This document shows positions 45,211-56,947 of a DNA stretch of 64,000 nucleotides, piece by piece. Each line of letters begins with the position of its first letter. Positions within the stretch are counted from its first letter, which is position 1. Below the pieces are notes generated by a model that ran no database searches, was not told the origin of the DNA, and saw nothing but the letters and a program-made list of their open reading frames with translations. Made by a program: the position numbers and the translations under genes. Origin of the DNA: an uncultured Psychrobacter sp. (GTDB lineage: Bacteria; Pseudomonadota; Gammaproteobacteria; Pseudomonadales; Moraxellaceae); assembly GCF_947488565.1 (NCBI RefSeq), contig NZ_CANKZC010000004.1:1-64000 (forward strand), read 5' to 3'.

Positions 45211-45262
45211 ATAGATACGTATACTAACAAATTAAGTCAGCTCTACGCTGGCTTTTTTTTGC
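45211..45262 (+). repeat. 52-bp direct repeat, copy 1 (contains terminator)
   Basis: The sequence matches 47310-47361 with two mismatches. It includes TACGTATACTAACAAATTAA and a terminator hairpin. The two copies bracket the first mscS-type gene and mark the boundary of a tandem duplication. Confidence 0.9.
45235..45260 (+). terminator. cysS terminator
   Basis: AGTCAGC at 45235-45241 pairs with GCTGGCT at 45247-45253 (one G-U), followed by eight T. Confidence 0.85.
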
Positions 45263-45304
45263 GCGCTGTTTTAGTTTGATTTTATTTTTAAGATATCTTT
45301 TTAT

Positions 45305-47272
45305 ATGACTTACAGATGTATAGGCACTAATTTTATGACTCGCTTTACCAAAAACGATTTTGAAATGAAATCTTCTAAAGCTTATCTCATGATTGGTTTG
45401 CTCATTATCATAGCTGGCAGCATTTATATGCCAGCTAAAGCTGCATCAAGTGATACTGAGATACTTACTAATAAAGACAATGCACCTGCTACTAGAGCAG
45501 AGCAGTCAATAAACAGTCCAAATGGTTTTATAGAATATGCTGAACAAAAAGTTGAAACCCTCAAACAAGGTGGTTTTGAGCTGTCCGATACTATCAATGA
45601 GGCTTTATATAATGATGAGCGAGCAGCGATGCAGCAAACGGATAAGCTGCAAGGATATACCGGACTTACAGGTGGGCAAGACGCAAACTACTTTGTTTTA
45701 ACGCGGCTAAATAACGGTCTATCACCGTTGTCACCACCGCCAAACCTATCCACACCGTTTGCAACGTTGGAGTTTTTTCAAACAGCTGTAGTCACAAAAC
45801 GTTTTGACTTGGCCGCTTATGCGCTTAATTTAAATTTGCTTGATCCAAGCGTGCAACCAAACCGTGGTATGGAGTTGTCTAAACGTCTTGATTTTTTGCT
45901 ACATAGAAAGGATCTTTATGTTTTTAATAAATTGCCAGATCGTCCTGATGGTTTGATTGAATCCTCTATTGGTAGCAGTAATCCCTTACATGGTGTTTCG
46001 CGCCGAGCCATTCAACTTGGTCATATTGATTATCGTGAGCATCGAATACCTATATTTGTCGAACGAGTAAAAGTCGAAGATAACGCTCCTGTTTGGGTGT
46101 TTTCTGCCCAAACCGTCAGTCATATCGACAAGCTTTATGACCAGTACAAACCTGAAAAGTTCGAACGCTATTTACCCTCAATGCTTAAGCTGCGAGTTCT
46201 TGGCATCGCCGTTTGGGAGTTTTTGGCTTTATTTATTTTCTTTATCGTGACGCTAGGACTGGGCTGGGTGGTTAGTAGGCTTACTGGCCGTTTGATAGAC
46301 CGTTATACCAGTGATGAAAATGGCTCTTATGTCGGTCGCAAAAAAAGCATCACAGACTTGGTCAATAAATTTACCGTGCCGCTGACCTTTACTATTAGTT
46401 TGTCTTTAGTATTCACCTTAGTTTCAGGTGGCTTTCCTTTTATAGACGCTATTGCAACGGCGACGCGTCCTATTGTATGGATAGCTTTAGTACTGAGCGC
46501 TATCTGGCTTGGTATTCGGGTGATTAACTTCTTTGCCAACCGTTATGAGGACATTCAAATCGACAGCTTGGGTGATGAAGAGTATGACGAGTACCGTAAG
46601 CGTACAACGTATTTGTCGGTATTTCGACGCGTTTTTATCTTTGTTATGGTCATTGGTAGTGTTTGGATTGGCATGAGCGAATTTGTCAATCTTGAGGGTC
46701 TTGGTAAAACCTTACTGACCTCCGCTGGAATTTTAAGCGTAGTGCTTGGTATTGCAGCGCAGCCAACGCTGGGTAATATCGTTGCAGGCTTACAGATAGC
46801 TATGACTCAGCCCATACGTATCGGCGATACCATTATGTATGATGGCAACTGGAGTACTGTTGAGGACTTGGGTTACACCTACGCTACCATCAAGACCTGG
46901 GATGAGCGCCGCTTGTTTGTACCGATGCGCTACTTTGTGACAGAGACTGTTGAGAATTGGTCACATCCTGATCCGCATCAAACGTTTACAGTAACTGTAC
47001 TGGTTGACTATGGTATCAATGTCAACGACGTTCGTGATAAGTACGCTGAAGTGGTGCAAGCCAGCGAGTACTGGGATGGCGAGACTGAACCCATGCTGTA
47101 CGTATTGTCCGTAGATAGAGACACCATAGAGCTGTATGGCACTTTAGCGGCTGACAATCCTGATGATGGCTGGATGCTGCAATGCGAGATTCGCGAACAG
47201 CTGCTGGACTATCTTTATGATGAGCAAAAACCCTATCTACCTGCCGAGCGTATTACTTTTAAAAACAGCTGA
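45305..47272 (+). CDS. MscS-family mechanosensitive channel, tandem copy 1
   Basis: This is a 655-residue protein. A signal peptide or N-terminal anchor (about 22-47) is followed by an about 240-residue extracytoplasmic domain. Several TM segments (about 305-440) lead into the MscS pore/beta domain, with GIAAQPTLGNIVAGLQIAMTQ as pore helix and PIRIGDTIMYDGNWSTVEDLGYTYATI in the beta domain. The start at 45305 is chosen because TTTTTATATGA is shared with the paralogue. No strong ribosome site is visible, and ATG 45365 is an alternative. These channels release solutes on hypo-osmotic shock. The large N-terminal domain resembles YbdG/YnaI-like or plant-type extended forms. Confidence 0.88.
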   Translation: MTYRCIGTNFMTRFTKNDFEMKSSKAYLMIGLLIIIAGSIYMPAKAASSDTEILTNKDNAPATRAEQSINSPNGFIEYAEQKVETLKQGGFELSDTINEALYNDERAAMQQTDKLQGYTGLTGGQDANYFVLTRLNNGLSPLSPPPNLSTPFATLEFFQTAVVTKRFDLAAYALNLNLLDPSVQPNRGMELSKRLDFLLHRKDLYVFNKLPDRPDGLIESSIGSSNPLHGVSRRAIQLGHIDYREHRIPIFVERVKVEDNAPVWVFSAQTVSHIDKLYDQYKPEKFERYLPSMLKLRVLGIAVWEFLALFIFFIVTLGLGWVVSRLTGRLIDRYTSDENGSYVGRKKSITDLVNKFTVPLTFTISLSLVFTLVSGGFPFIDAIATATRPIVWIALVLSAIWLGIRVINFFANRYEDIQIDSLGDEEYDEYRKRTTYLSVFRRVFIFVMVIGSVWIGMSEFVNLEGLGKTLLTSAGILSVVLGIAAQPTLGNIVAGLQIAMTQPIRIGDTIMYDGNWSTVEDLGYTYATIKTWDERRLFVPMRYFVTETVENWSHPDPHQTFTVTVLVDYGINVNDVRDKYAEVVQASEYWDGETEPMLYVLSVDRDTIELYGTLAADNPDDGWMLQCEIREQLLDYLYDEQKPYLPAERITFKNS

Positions 47273-47309
47273 TATAATTTTTAAAAAGGCTAACATAATT
47301 GTGCGGACA

Positions 47310-47361
47310 ATAAATACGTATACTAACAAATTAAGTCAGCTTTACGCTGGCTTTTTTTTGC
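47310..47361 (+). repeat. 52-bp direct repeat, copy 2
   Basis: This is the second copy of the 45211-45262 element, offset 2099 bp, located before the second mscS-type gene. The two single-base differences show that the duplication is not brand new. Confidence 0.9.
47334..47359 (+). terminator. Terminator after first mscS-type gene
   Basis: The same AGTCAGC/GCTGGCT hairpin and T-run as after cysS, carried within the duplicated segment. Confidence 0.8.
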
Positions 47362-47405
47362 TGACTACATTAGCTTATCATCATACTACAGCCAAGATTT
47401 TTTAT

Positions 47406-49466
47406 ATGAAAACGCCTTGTCATTCAAAAATGCATAAAAATATGAATACTTTAAGAAGTGTTACTGGTAAAGACAATAAGCAAGTCAGCCATTCTATACA
47501 AGATAGTCACGCGATGCATTATAAAAGGCACTATAAAGCAATGCAGATACTATTAAGTTTTTTAATCATTGTGCTGAGTACGCTTTGTATTCCTACTTAT
47601 GCTGCAACCAGTAATGATGAACTCAGCACTAGTGAGCAAAGTGTCAATGAATCAAACACCAATATCAAAGATAATCCAAAAGCTCATGTAGCTGCCAAAG
47701 CAGAAAATTTGCTTGATTACGCTGCCCAAAAGATTGACATAATCAAAAAAGAAGGTGTGAGTGCCTCTGGGGTCGCAGAAGAGCTATTTGATCCTACAGA
47801 ACGCAATGCTGTACAACAATCTGGAAACTTACAAGGCGATGCAGGACTAAAAGGGGAGTATAACGAAGGCTATTATATTTTAGATAAGCTCAATACTGGT
47901 TTGCCGCCCTTATCTGCACCACCAAACCTGTCAACGCCACTGGCTACTTTGGAGTTTTTCCAATCAGCGGTGATGAAGCAGCAGTTCGACTTGGCTGCTT
48001 ATGCACTCAATATGAACCTGATTGATAGTGAGATTCAGCGTGGCCACGCCCTTGAATTGGCCAAGCGACTTGATTTTTTATTAACTGAAAAAGAGCTTTA
48101 TGTATTTGATGACCTGCCAGACCGTCCTGATGGTTTAATCGAACCGCCACTTGGCAATGCCAGTAGCGTCATGGGCATTCCTAGACGCTCTATTCAACTG
48201 GGTTACATTGATTACCGCGAACGCCGAGTACCTATTTATATAGAACGTGTCCGAGTCAACGACGAAGCGCCAATCTGGGTGTTTTCAGCGCAGACCGTTG
48301 GCAATATTGACAATCTTTATGAGCAGTATCATCCTGCAGAGTTTGAACGTCATTTGCCAGTATGGATGAAGCTACAGTTTTTTAGTATTGCGTTGTGGGA
48401 GTTTTTGGCACTATTTTCATTTTTCTTATTTACTATGGCGATGGGGTGGTTACTGAGTAAAGGCACTGAAAAAATCATTAACCACTATATTAATGATGAT
48501 CAAAAGTATAACGTATATGTAGGTAGTACCAACGGTGTGGCGGATTTGGTAAGCAAGCTGACCGTACCATTAACTTTTAGCATCAGCTTCTTGTTAGTTT
48601 TTACTTTAGTATCAGGTGGCTTTCCATATCTAGATGCGGTAGCGTCATCGACTCGTCCAGTTATTTGGATTGGGTTGGTCTTTAGCACGATGTGGCTTGG
48701 TATACGTGTTATTAACTTTTTTGCCAATCGCTATCAAGACATGCAGATTGAGAATCTGGCTGAAGAACACTTTGATAAAGAGCGACGTCGTCGTACTTAT
48801 GTGTCGATATTTCGCCGTGTTTTTATTTTTGCCATGATTCTTGGCAGTATTTGGATCGGTCTTAGTGAATTTACCAATATGGAAGGTCTTGGTACGACCT
48901 TATTGACTTCAGCTGGTATCGCTGGTGTGATCATTGGTATAGCAGCACAGCCCATATTAGGTAATATTATTGCTGGTGTACAGGTGGCGGTAACTCAGCC
49001 TATACGTATTGGCGATACTGTCATAATGGAGGGCGATTGGACCACTATTGAGGACTTGCGTTATACCTACGCGGTGTTAAAGACATGGGATGAGCGCCGC
49101 TTAATCGTGCCAATGCGCCATCTTATTACTGAGGTGGTAGAAAACTGGTCACATACTGAAGCGCATCAGACTTGTGTGGTCTATTTATATATTGATTATG
49201 GGGCGGATATTGAAGCTATTCGAGACAAGTTTGGTGAACTGGTTAAGAAAAGCGAGTTTTGGGATGGTGAGACAGAACCTCAAATGTTGACGGTGTCGCT
49301 AAGTGAAAACACGATTAAATTACGCGGAAGTTTGGCGTCTGATAGTCCTCTTAATGCTTTTTATTTGGAGTGTGAAGTCCGTGAACAGATGCTCAATTAT
49401 CTGTATCAAGAACAAAAGGAGTATCTACCGGCTGAGCGTTTAATATTCAAAGATAGGGACGAATAA
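47406..49466 (+). CDS. MscS-family mechanosensitive channel, tandem copy 2
   Basis: This is a 686-residue paralogue of the preceding channel. The start is set at ATG 47406, in the shared TTTTTATATGA context. The open frame runs further up but only overlaps gene 1. Features are an N-terminal region of about 45 residues, a hydrophobic segment ending in CIPTYAA, an extracytoplasmic domain with SAPPNLSTPLATLEFFQSAV (also in copy 1), TM segments, and the pore region GIAAQPILGNIIAGVQVAVTQ. The core is strongly alike while the N-terminal leaders differ, as expected for duplicated genes whose targeting region diverged. Confidence 0.88.
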   Translation: MKTPCHSKMHKNMNTLRSVTGKDNKQVSHSIQDSHAMHYKRHYKAMQILLSFLIIVLSTLCIPTYAATSNDELSTSEQSVNESNTNIKDNPKAHVAAKAENLLDYAAQKIDIIKKEGVSASGVAEELFDPTERNAVQQSGNLQGDAGLKGEYNEGYYILDKLNTGLPPLSAPPNLSTPLATLEFFQSAVMKQQFDLAAYALNMNLIDSEIQRGHALELAKRLDFLLTEKELYVFDDLPDRPDGLIEPPLGNASSVMGIPRRSIQLGYIDYRERRVPIYIERVRVNDEAPIWVFSAQTVGNIDNLYEQYHPAEFERHLPVWMKLQFFSIALWEFLALFSFFLFTMAMGWLLSKGTEKIINHYINDDQKYNVYVGSTNGVADLVSKLTVPLTFSISFLLVFTLVSGGFPYLDAVASSTRPVIWIGLVFSTMWLGIRVINFFANRYQDMQIENLAEEHFDKERRRRTYVSIFRRVFIFAMILGSIWIGLSEFTNMEGLGTTLLTSAGIAGVIIGIAAQPILGNIIAGVQVAVTQPIRIGDTVIMEGDWTTIEDLRYTYAVLKTWDERRLIVPMRHLITEVVENWSHTEAHQTCVVYLYIDYGADIEAIRDKFGELVKKSEFWDGETEPQMLTVSLSENTIKLRGSLASDSPLNAFYLECEVREQMLNYLYQEQKEYLPAERLIFKDRDE

Positions 49467-51284
<1,818 letters not shown>

Positions 51285-51352
51285 ACTGACGTGTTAACCA
51301 AATTAGCGCTTTAAATATTCATTCTTTGATATATAATGTCTTAGAATACAAC

Positions 51353-51387
51353 AGTCAACAATGCTCGTGTATTGTTGGCTTTTTTTA
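51353..51387 (+). terminator. guaB terminator
   Basis: AGTCAACAAT at 51353-51362 pairs with ATTGTTGGCT at 51371-51380 (one G-U), followed by a T-run to 51387. Confidence 0.8.
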
Positions 51388-51473
51388 TAAAATAAATTTA
51401 GTGGACAGACTACCATGCCTAAAGGCGTTTGGAGTCTGTTATCGCTAACAGCTAGCACAAGGATATAATCATA

Positions 51474-52838
51474 ATGAGCTATTTTGGCACCGATGGTATA
51501 CGTGGAAAATTTGGACAACTACCTATTACACCAGATTTTATTTTAAAATTGGGCTATGTAACAGGACGGGTGCTTATAGAGAATAATGATAATCCTAATC
51601 GTAAACCTAGTGTGGTCATCGGTAAAGACACCCGTCTTTCAGGTTATGTGATTGAGGGAGCACTGCAAGCAGGCTTTAACGCAGCAGGCGTCGATGTACA
51701 TATGCTAGGTCCGCTACCCACGCCAGCTATTGCGCATATTACTCGTAGCTTTCATGCTGATGCTGGTGTTGTTATTTCAGCCTCGCATAATCCTTACTAT
51801 GATAACGGTATCAAGCTGTTTTCAGGCGATGGCAAAAAGCTAACTGATGAGATGCAAGATGCTATCAACGATAAATTGCAAGCGATGATGAATCCCACTA
51901 ACGACGACTTACTGATGCCTATCATAGACCCATCGCAGTTGGGTAAGCACACTCGCATCAATGATGCTACAGGTCGCTACATCGAATTTTGTAAAGGAAC
52001 TTTTCCTTATCAATATGATCTGAGTCATTTGACGGTTGTCGTAGATTGCGCCAATGGTGCAGGCTATAGTGTCGCTCCAAGAGTCATGCGTGAGCTTGGC
52101 GCTACTGTAATACCTATTAATAATAAACCTGATGGTATCAATATCAATGCCGACTGCGGCTCAACACATCCTGAAGGTCTGCAAAAAGCGGTTTTAGAAT
52201 ATGATGCAGACGTTGGCATTGCACTAGATGGAGATGGAGACCGTATCGTCATGGTAGACGAAACGGGTAAGCTGGTTGATGGTGATGGCATCCTATATGT
52301 GCTTGCTACTCAAGGACAGTCACGTGTCAAGGGGGTTGTTGGAACCTTGATGAGTAATATGGGCCTAGAGCTTGCACTACAAAATGCAGGAATTGAGTTC
52401 ACTCGTGCGAAAGTCGGTGATCGCTATGTTATGCAAGAGCTTGCCGCCAATGATTGGTTATTAGGCGGTGAGCCATCAGGGCATATATTATGTTTGGATA
52501 AAAGCCGTACCGGTGACGCTATTATTGCAAGCCTGCAAGTACTTGCCGTTATGCAATCAGAGGGCAAAGCATTAAGTGAGCTAACAGAAGGGTTTGAAAT
52601 CTTACCGCAAAAGCTTGTCAATGTTCGCTTGAATCAAATGCAAGATCCTTACGAGCAAGAAGAGTTGGTGCAAGCTTTTGATAAAGCACAAGCTACTTTA
52701 GAAGGTCGAGGACGTCTGCTTATCCGTCAATCAGGTACAGAGCCTATGATTCGAGTGATGGTTGAGTCAGATGATGAGATTGAATGTGATGTTATGGCCA
52801 ATGACTTAGCAGATAAAATCAAAGCAGTACTGGGTTAA
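51474..52838 (+). CDS. glmM: Phosphoglucosamine mutase
   Basis: This is a 454-residue phosphohexomutase. It opens [13 protein letters not shown] and has the phosphoserine loop [16 protein letters not shown] (S104). The metal loop is [12 protein letters not shown], the sugar-binding loop is GGEPSGHI and the phosphate-binding loop is [12 protein letters not shown]. It converts glucosamine-6-phosphate to glucosamine-1-phosphate for peptidoglycan and LPS precursors. ACAAGGA precedes the ATG. Confidence 0.97.
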   Translation: MSYFGTDGIRGKFGQLPITPDFILKLGYVTGRVLIENNDNPNRKPSVVIGKDTRLSGYVIEGALQAGFNAAGVDVHMLGPLPTPAIAHITRSFHADAGVVISASHNPYYDNGIKLFSGDGKKLTDEMQDAINDKLQAMMNPTNDDLLMPIIDPSQLGKHTRINDATGRYIEFCKGTFPYQYDLSHLTVVVDCANGAGYSVAPRVMRELGATVIPINNKPDGININADCGSTHPEGLQKAVLEYDADVGIALDGDGDRIVMVDETGKLVDGDGILYVLATQGQSRVKGVVGTLMSNMGLELALQNAGIEFTRAKVGDRYVMQELAANDWLLGGEPSGHILCLDKSRTGDAIIASLQVLAVMQSEGKALSELTEGFEILPQKLVNVRLNQMQDPYEQEELVQAFDKAQATLEGRGRLLIRQSGTEPMIRVMVESDDEIECDVMANDLADKIKAVLG

Positions 52839-52880
52839 CCGTTTAATACAATAATCTTAAGATAAGGGGATATAGTGAGC

Positions 52881-53549
52881 ATGGACTTTACTGACCAGCG
52901 TTTGTCATACGAAAAAGGCAGTCTTGATCAGCAATCAATACCAGCATCGCCGTTTGAGCTGCTAAAAACTTGGATGGATGAGGCGATAGCGCAGCAAGTA
53001 CAAGAGCCATACGCTATGAGCCTAGCAACTTGCGGTACAGACCAAAAACCGAGCGTTCGTATCGTCCTTATGCGCGAGATTACCGATACTGGTATTGTGT
53101 TTTATACCAATTACGAAAGCGCCAAAGGTCAAGATATCAGCGAGAACCCCAATGCTGAGGTACTGTTCTTTTGGCATGAGCTTGAGCGTCAAATTCGTAT
53201 TAGTGGTAGCATTGCTAAAATAGATGCTGATAAATCTGCCGCTTACTTTCAAAAGCGTCCGCATGATAGCCAAGTAGGCGCATGGGTCAGTCAACCACAA
53301 AGCGGTGAAGTGGCCAATCGTGAAGTGATGGAACAAACGTTTGAGGCGCTGCAAAACGACTATCCAGAAAACAGTCAAGTACCAACGCCAGAATTTTGGG
53401 GTGGTTATGAGATTACTATTCATGAGATAGAGTTTTGGCAGGGACGTGCCAGTCGCATGCATGACCGTATTGTCTATACTCGTGACAGTAATAGCAATAA
53501 TGTGAATAAAAACGACGCTAGCTGGTCTACCAAGCGCTTACTGCCATAA
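52881..53549 (+). CDS. pdxH: Pyridoxine/pyridoxamine 5'-phosphate oxidase
   Basis: This is a 222-residue FMN enzyme. It shows MSLATCGTDQKPSVRIVLMR, FYTNYESAKGQDI, FFWHELERQIRISG and EFWQGRASRMHDRI, the conserved set of PdxH. The ATG at 52881 is 10 nt from AAGGGGA. A GTG at 52875 in the same frame is an alternative. It makes PLP, the cofactor of BhcA, BhcB and BhcC encoded elsewhere in this window. It is 42 bp after glmM and may be cotranscribed. Confidence 0.95.
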   Translation: MDFTDQRLSYEKGSLDQQSIPASPFELLKTWMDEAIAQQVQEPYAMSLATCGTDQKPSVRIVLMREITDTGIVFYTNYESAKGQDISENPNAEVLFFWHELERQIRISGSIAKIDADKSAAYFQKRPHDSQVGAWVSQPQSGEVANREVMEQTFEALQNDYPENSQVPTPEFWGGYEITIHEIEFWQGRASRMHDRIVYTRDSNSNNVNKNDASWSTKRLLP

Positions 53550-53580
53550 TCTGATATATCGTTAATAATAAGAATGTAGC

Positions 53581-53636
53581 CATAAAAGGCCATGCTATAG
53601 TCTGTGTTAACACAAGCTATAGCATGGCCTTTTATG
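53581..53636. terminator. Bidirectional terminator with 20-bp perfect stem
   Basis: CATAAAAGGCCATGCTATAG at 53581-53600 is perfectly complementary to 53617-53636. The loop contains the further palindrome GTGTTAACAC. It separates the convergent pdxH and HlyD-family genes. Confidence 0.9.
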
Positions 53637-53658
53637 TTACATCGCACACTGCATAGTG

Positions 53659-54972
53659 CTATTCTTTGGTATCAACACTTGCTGATACTGACATGCCAGG
53701 ACGTAACTGTACCAGCGCTGCTTGGTCTTGATCTAAGTCAATACGTACCGGAATGCGCTGCGCAATCTTAATGTAGTTACCAGTAGCAGGGTTAGAGGCA
53801 CCTACGCTAAATTCGCTTCCTGTTGCCGGTGAGATGTTACTGACATGACCGTAAAATTCGGTACCGCCTAAAGCATCGACATGAACAGTAGCAGGCTCAC
53901 CGACAGTCATATTTGCAACTTGAGTTTCTTTAAAGTTGGCAATAACCCAGACGCCTTTTGGAACAATATACATCAGCTGTGTACCAGCACTAACGTATTG
54001 TCCAGTCTTAACGCTAACTTGGCTCAATTGCCCCGATTCAGGCGCGGTAATAATCGTATTTTCTAGATTGATTTGTGCTTGCTTGACACCAGCTGCCGCG
54101 TTTTTAATGTTGGCATCAAGTGAGGAGCGACTGCCACTGGTTTTTTTACTGGCTTCAAGCGCTACTTGTAAATTGGCCTCAGCTTGCTGTACGCTCGCCT
54201 GTGCTTGAGCCAGCTGAGCTTTGGTATGGGCAACCTCTGCCTTTGACACAGCGCCAATTGCATCAAGTCCTTCATAGCGTTTGACATCTTCACGTGCGCT
54301 ATTAACACTGACTTTGGCACTATATAAGTCAGCTTCTCGTGCTTCGACTTGCGCCTGACTTGACTGCGTATCTTGCACATTGCTTGAGCGATCGGTGTCT
54401 GCTATTTCGATGTTCGCCTGCGCTTGTTCCAGCTGCTGCTGAAAGGCACGATCGTCGATCTTGACGAGCAGATCGCCTGCTTGCACATTTTCAAAATCTT
54501 GTACGGCAACTTCTGTCACATAGCCTGAGACTTGTGGGCTAATAATAGTGGTTTGGCCCTTAACAAAGGCGTTGTCGGTCTGCTGCAGCGTTGGTGTGAA
54601 AGGTGGCAGTTTCCACGCATATAGGATCAACGCTATACCAATAACAATCAACCCAACAAGCAAAACCAAATTAAATAGTGATTTCTTTTTTGGTGACCAG
54701 CCTGTAGGTGCAGGAATAGGTTCAGTGGGCGGCATCGGTGTGTCATTTCCCGTTTCAACGGTTACGCCATCTGTATTTATCTTATCATTGGAATCTTCAG
54801 GTTTATTTAAGACAGCGGTTGTTTGGTGCTCAGATGTCTCAAGCTTGGTAGTTGCAGGCTCAGGTATGTTGCGAGTCTCGGCTGACGAGTCCACAGGCGT
54901 AGCGATTTGTTGTTCAGACGCTTTGTTAGGCGTGCGTGCATCATTAGAGCCATAAGGTTTTTTGTCATTCAT
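53659..54972 (-). CDS. HlyD/EmrA-family membrane fusion protein
   Basis: This is a 437-residue periplasmic adaptor. An unusual about 95-residue cytoplasmic N-terminus (rich in Thr, Glu, Pro, Asn, ending TGWSPKKK) precedes one TM helix (about 100-121). The biotinyl-lipoyl domain follows (YVTEVAVQDFENVQAGDLLVKID), then an Ala/Gln-rich hairpin coiled coil (about 190-300) and the beta barrel (VIANFKETQVANMTVG). It bridges an inner-membrane pump and an outer-membrane channel. The next gene on the strand upstream is the MFS partner. GGGAG precedes the ATG. Confidence 0.88.
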   Translation of the reverse strand: MNDKKPYGSNDARTPNKASEQQIATPVDSSAETRNIPEPATTKLETSEHQTTAVLNKPEDSNDKINTDGVTVETGNDTPMPPTEPIPAPTGWSPKKKSLFNLVLLVGLIVIGIALILYAWKLPPFTPTLQQTDNAFVKGQTTIISPQVSGYVTEVAVQDFENVQAGDLLVKIDDRAFQQQLEQAQANIEIADTDRSSNVQDTQSSQAQVEAREADLYSAKVSVNSAREDVKRYEGLDAIGAVSKAEVAHTKAQLAQAQASVQQAEANLQVALEASKKTSGSRSSLDANIKNAAAGVKQAQINLENTIITAPESGQLSQVSVKTGQYVSAGTQLMYIVPKGVWVIANFKETQVANMTVGEPATVHVDALGGTEFYGHVSNISPATGSEFSVGASNPATGNYIKIAQRIPVRIDLDQDQAALVQLRPGMSVSASVDTKE

Positions 54973-55073
54973 GATGCACTCCCAAGGAATTTATTAAACA
55001 TAGTAAGTAACTTTAAAAAATAATCATAAGATAAGAGTAGAGGTAGAATACCCAATAAAATTCACACTAATCG

Positions 55074-56690
55074 CTATTTCTTGCCCATCATCTCTGCCAA
55101 TGCGGCCAGCTCCTTGCCAAGCGGATTGCGCTTATGATAACGATAATAAAAATAAACCATCAATAAGTATAGGGTCGCGATAGTGGCGCTCACTGCCATC
55201 AAAAAGAACAAATCATCATAAGCGGCGACCGTTGCTTGACGCTGAATGCCTTGCAGCATTTGTGGCAGCGTAGCAGTATTGACTGCATTCATTGAGCTGA
55301 CCATATCGGCATAGTGCATTTGAGTGCGAATGGTCGTAAAGGCTTGAATGCCTGCTGCGCCTGCTAAGCCTCCTACGGTTTGGGAAATTCCAAAGATGAC
55401 TGAAAAGCTAATAATGTAAGCTGGACCGTTGGCAATTGCACGAAACATACCCTCAAAGACCATAGGCCCCATAAAATATACCGCAGCAAAAGCGATCATA
55501 AACTGACTGAGATAAAACATATGTGGCGCAGAGTTTAGGGATACGCCTGTATCTAGCCAAGCACCAATAGCAATTAGGGCAACAGAGAAAATAACTGGGC
55601 GACGTAAATCCATTGCATTGGTTTTAAAAATACTCAGCACTAATGCTAGTACGCTAGCAACCAATATCACTGCATAAAAAACAACCAGCTGATCATTGCC
55701 ATAACCCAAATTGGCCAGTAGTCCTGCTGCACCAACGTTTTGTTCTGATAGCAAAATACGCATCACAGCGCCTGTTATCATAAAGGCGATGATAGTACGG
55801 CTACGCATCCAGCGCACTTGTAGCATAGGACTCTTGCGGTGAGTTTCAATCCATAAAGCAATAGCTATCGTGGCTACTGAAATGATTAGTGGATAACTTA
55901 ACCAAGGTGTCGTCCACCATAAAATCCGTCCTTGCACCAAGAACACAGATAATGCGGCAAGACCTGTGGCAAAAAAGGCAAAGCTCAGGATATCAAGCTT
56001 TTCAAATACCTTTTCAGTATTACCAGGTGGTAGCTCAAGAATATTAATAAGCCCAAAACATATCAGTGCAAGGCCAAACTCAAACAAAAACAAATTTTCA
56101 AGTTGACCATCAATCGCTAAATAAGGTGAGATAATACGTGATAGCGGAATACCGAACTGCACCAGACCAAACCCTAAAATCAGTCCACTAATACGCCGCG
56201 CAGTAGGCATGCCTTGTAGACAATAAAAAATAGACAATACTGTCATCGCACTAGCTACCACCCCACTAAAGCCACGCGCGATAAGTTCTAAATAGTAAGG
56301 CTCAATACTAATGCTAGTCGCACCAGATAATAGGTTGCTACTAACCAACCACTGCATACTAGTCGCTGATAATAAAAAGAATAAGGTAATTTTGCTAAAC
56401 AACGACATACCAAACTGCTGACGTATTTTATAAAGCAAGACAGTAATGCAAGCATTGGTCATGTTATAAGCGACAGATATCCAGCCGCCTTCAACAGGGG
56501 TTAAGCCCATGTCACCTTGAATTTGAGTAAGGTTAGCGACCAATAAGCCGTTTTGAAAACTGGCGGTTAGACCGATAAAGATACCGATGAGTAAGTAGAG
56601 TACCTTGCGACGTGTAGGATGATCAGGGGTAGCAGGAGAGCCCAACATAAACGGCTGTTCATGGGGCTTAAATTGGTATTCAGCACTCAT
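55074..56690 (-). CDS. EmrB/DHA2-like MFS efflux transporter
   Basis: This is a 538-residue, about 14-TM major facilitator. The VEGGWISVAYN segment in TM2 resembles the EmrB Q-W-x-x-x-Y region. TMs follow in pairs, with hydrophilic loops at ALWIETHRKSPMLQVRW and a basic C-terminus. The usual DHA2 motif A is weak. Together with the downstream HlyD-family gene it forms an EmrAB-type pump that would need a TolC-like outer-membrane protein. The substrate is unknown. Confidence 0.82.
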   Translation of the reverse strand: MSAEYQFKPHEQPFMLGSPATPDHPTRRKVLYLLIGIFIGLTASFQNGLLVANLTQIQGDMGLTPVEGGWISVAYNMTNACITVLLYKIRQQFGMSLFSKITLFFLLSATSMQWLVSSNLLSGATSISIEPYYLELIARGFSGVVASAMTVLSIFYCLQGMPTARRISGLILGFGLVQFGIPLSRIISPYLAIDGQLENLFLFEFGLALICFGLINILELPPGNTEKVFEKLDILSFAFFATGLAALSVFLVQGRILWWTTPWLSYPLIISVATIAIALWIETHRKSPMLQVRWMRSRTIIAFMITGAVMRILLSEQNVGAAGLLANLGYGNDQLVVFYAVILVASVLALVLSIFKTNAMDLRRPVIFSVALIAIGAWLDTGVSLNSAPHMFYLSQFMIAFAAVYFMGPMVFEGMFRAIANGPAYIISFSVIFGISQTVGGLAGAAGIQAFTTIRTQMHYADMVSSMNAVNTATLPQMLQGIQRQATVAAYDDLFFLMAVSATIATLYLLMVYFYYRYHKRNPLGKELAALAEMMGKK

Positions 56691-56811
56691 ATTCAGTACT
56701 CAAGGATAGAGGTAATAGGCATGGATGAATAAAGTCTTATCATAGCTTGTAAGCCGTTTATAAACTACAGCCTTGCAAGTATTGACTGACGATGATCAAT
56801 CATAGGACAAA

Positions 56812-56842
56812 AAAATAGCTCAAGACACACTTGAGCTATTTT
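56812..56842. terminator. Terminator between GST and EmrB-like genes
   Basis: AAAATAGCTCAAG at 56812-56824 pairs with CTTGAGCTATTTT at 56830-56842 over a 5-nt loop. It ends the minus-strand transcript of the detoxification genes and could work in both directions. Confidence 0.85.
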
Positions 56843-56947
56843 ATCATATTCGGCATATGGTATTTAAGGTGCTGTCGAGATGATTAAGTAATAATCTATA
56901 TAGAGTCATCAGAATAACGGTCAGTTTCAAGTATTACTTAAATGATT

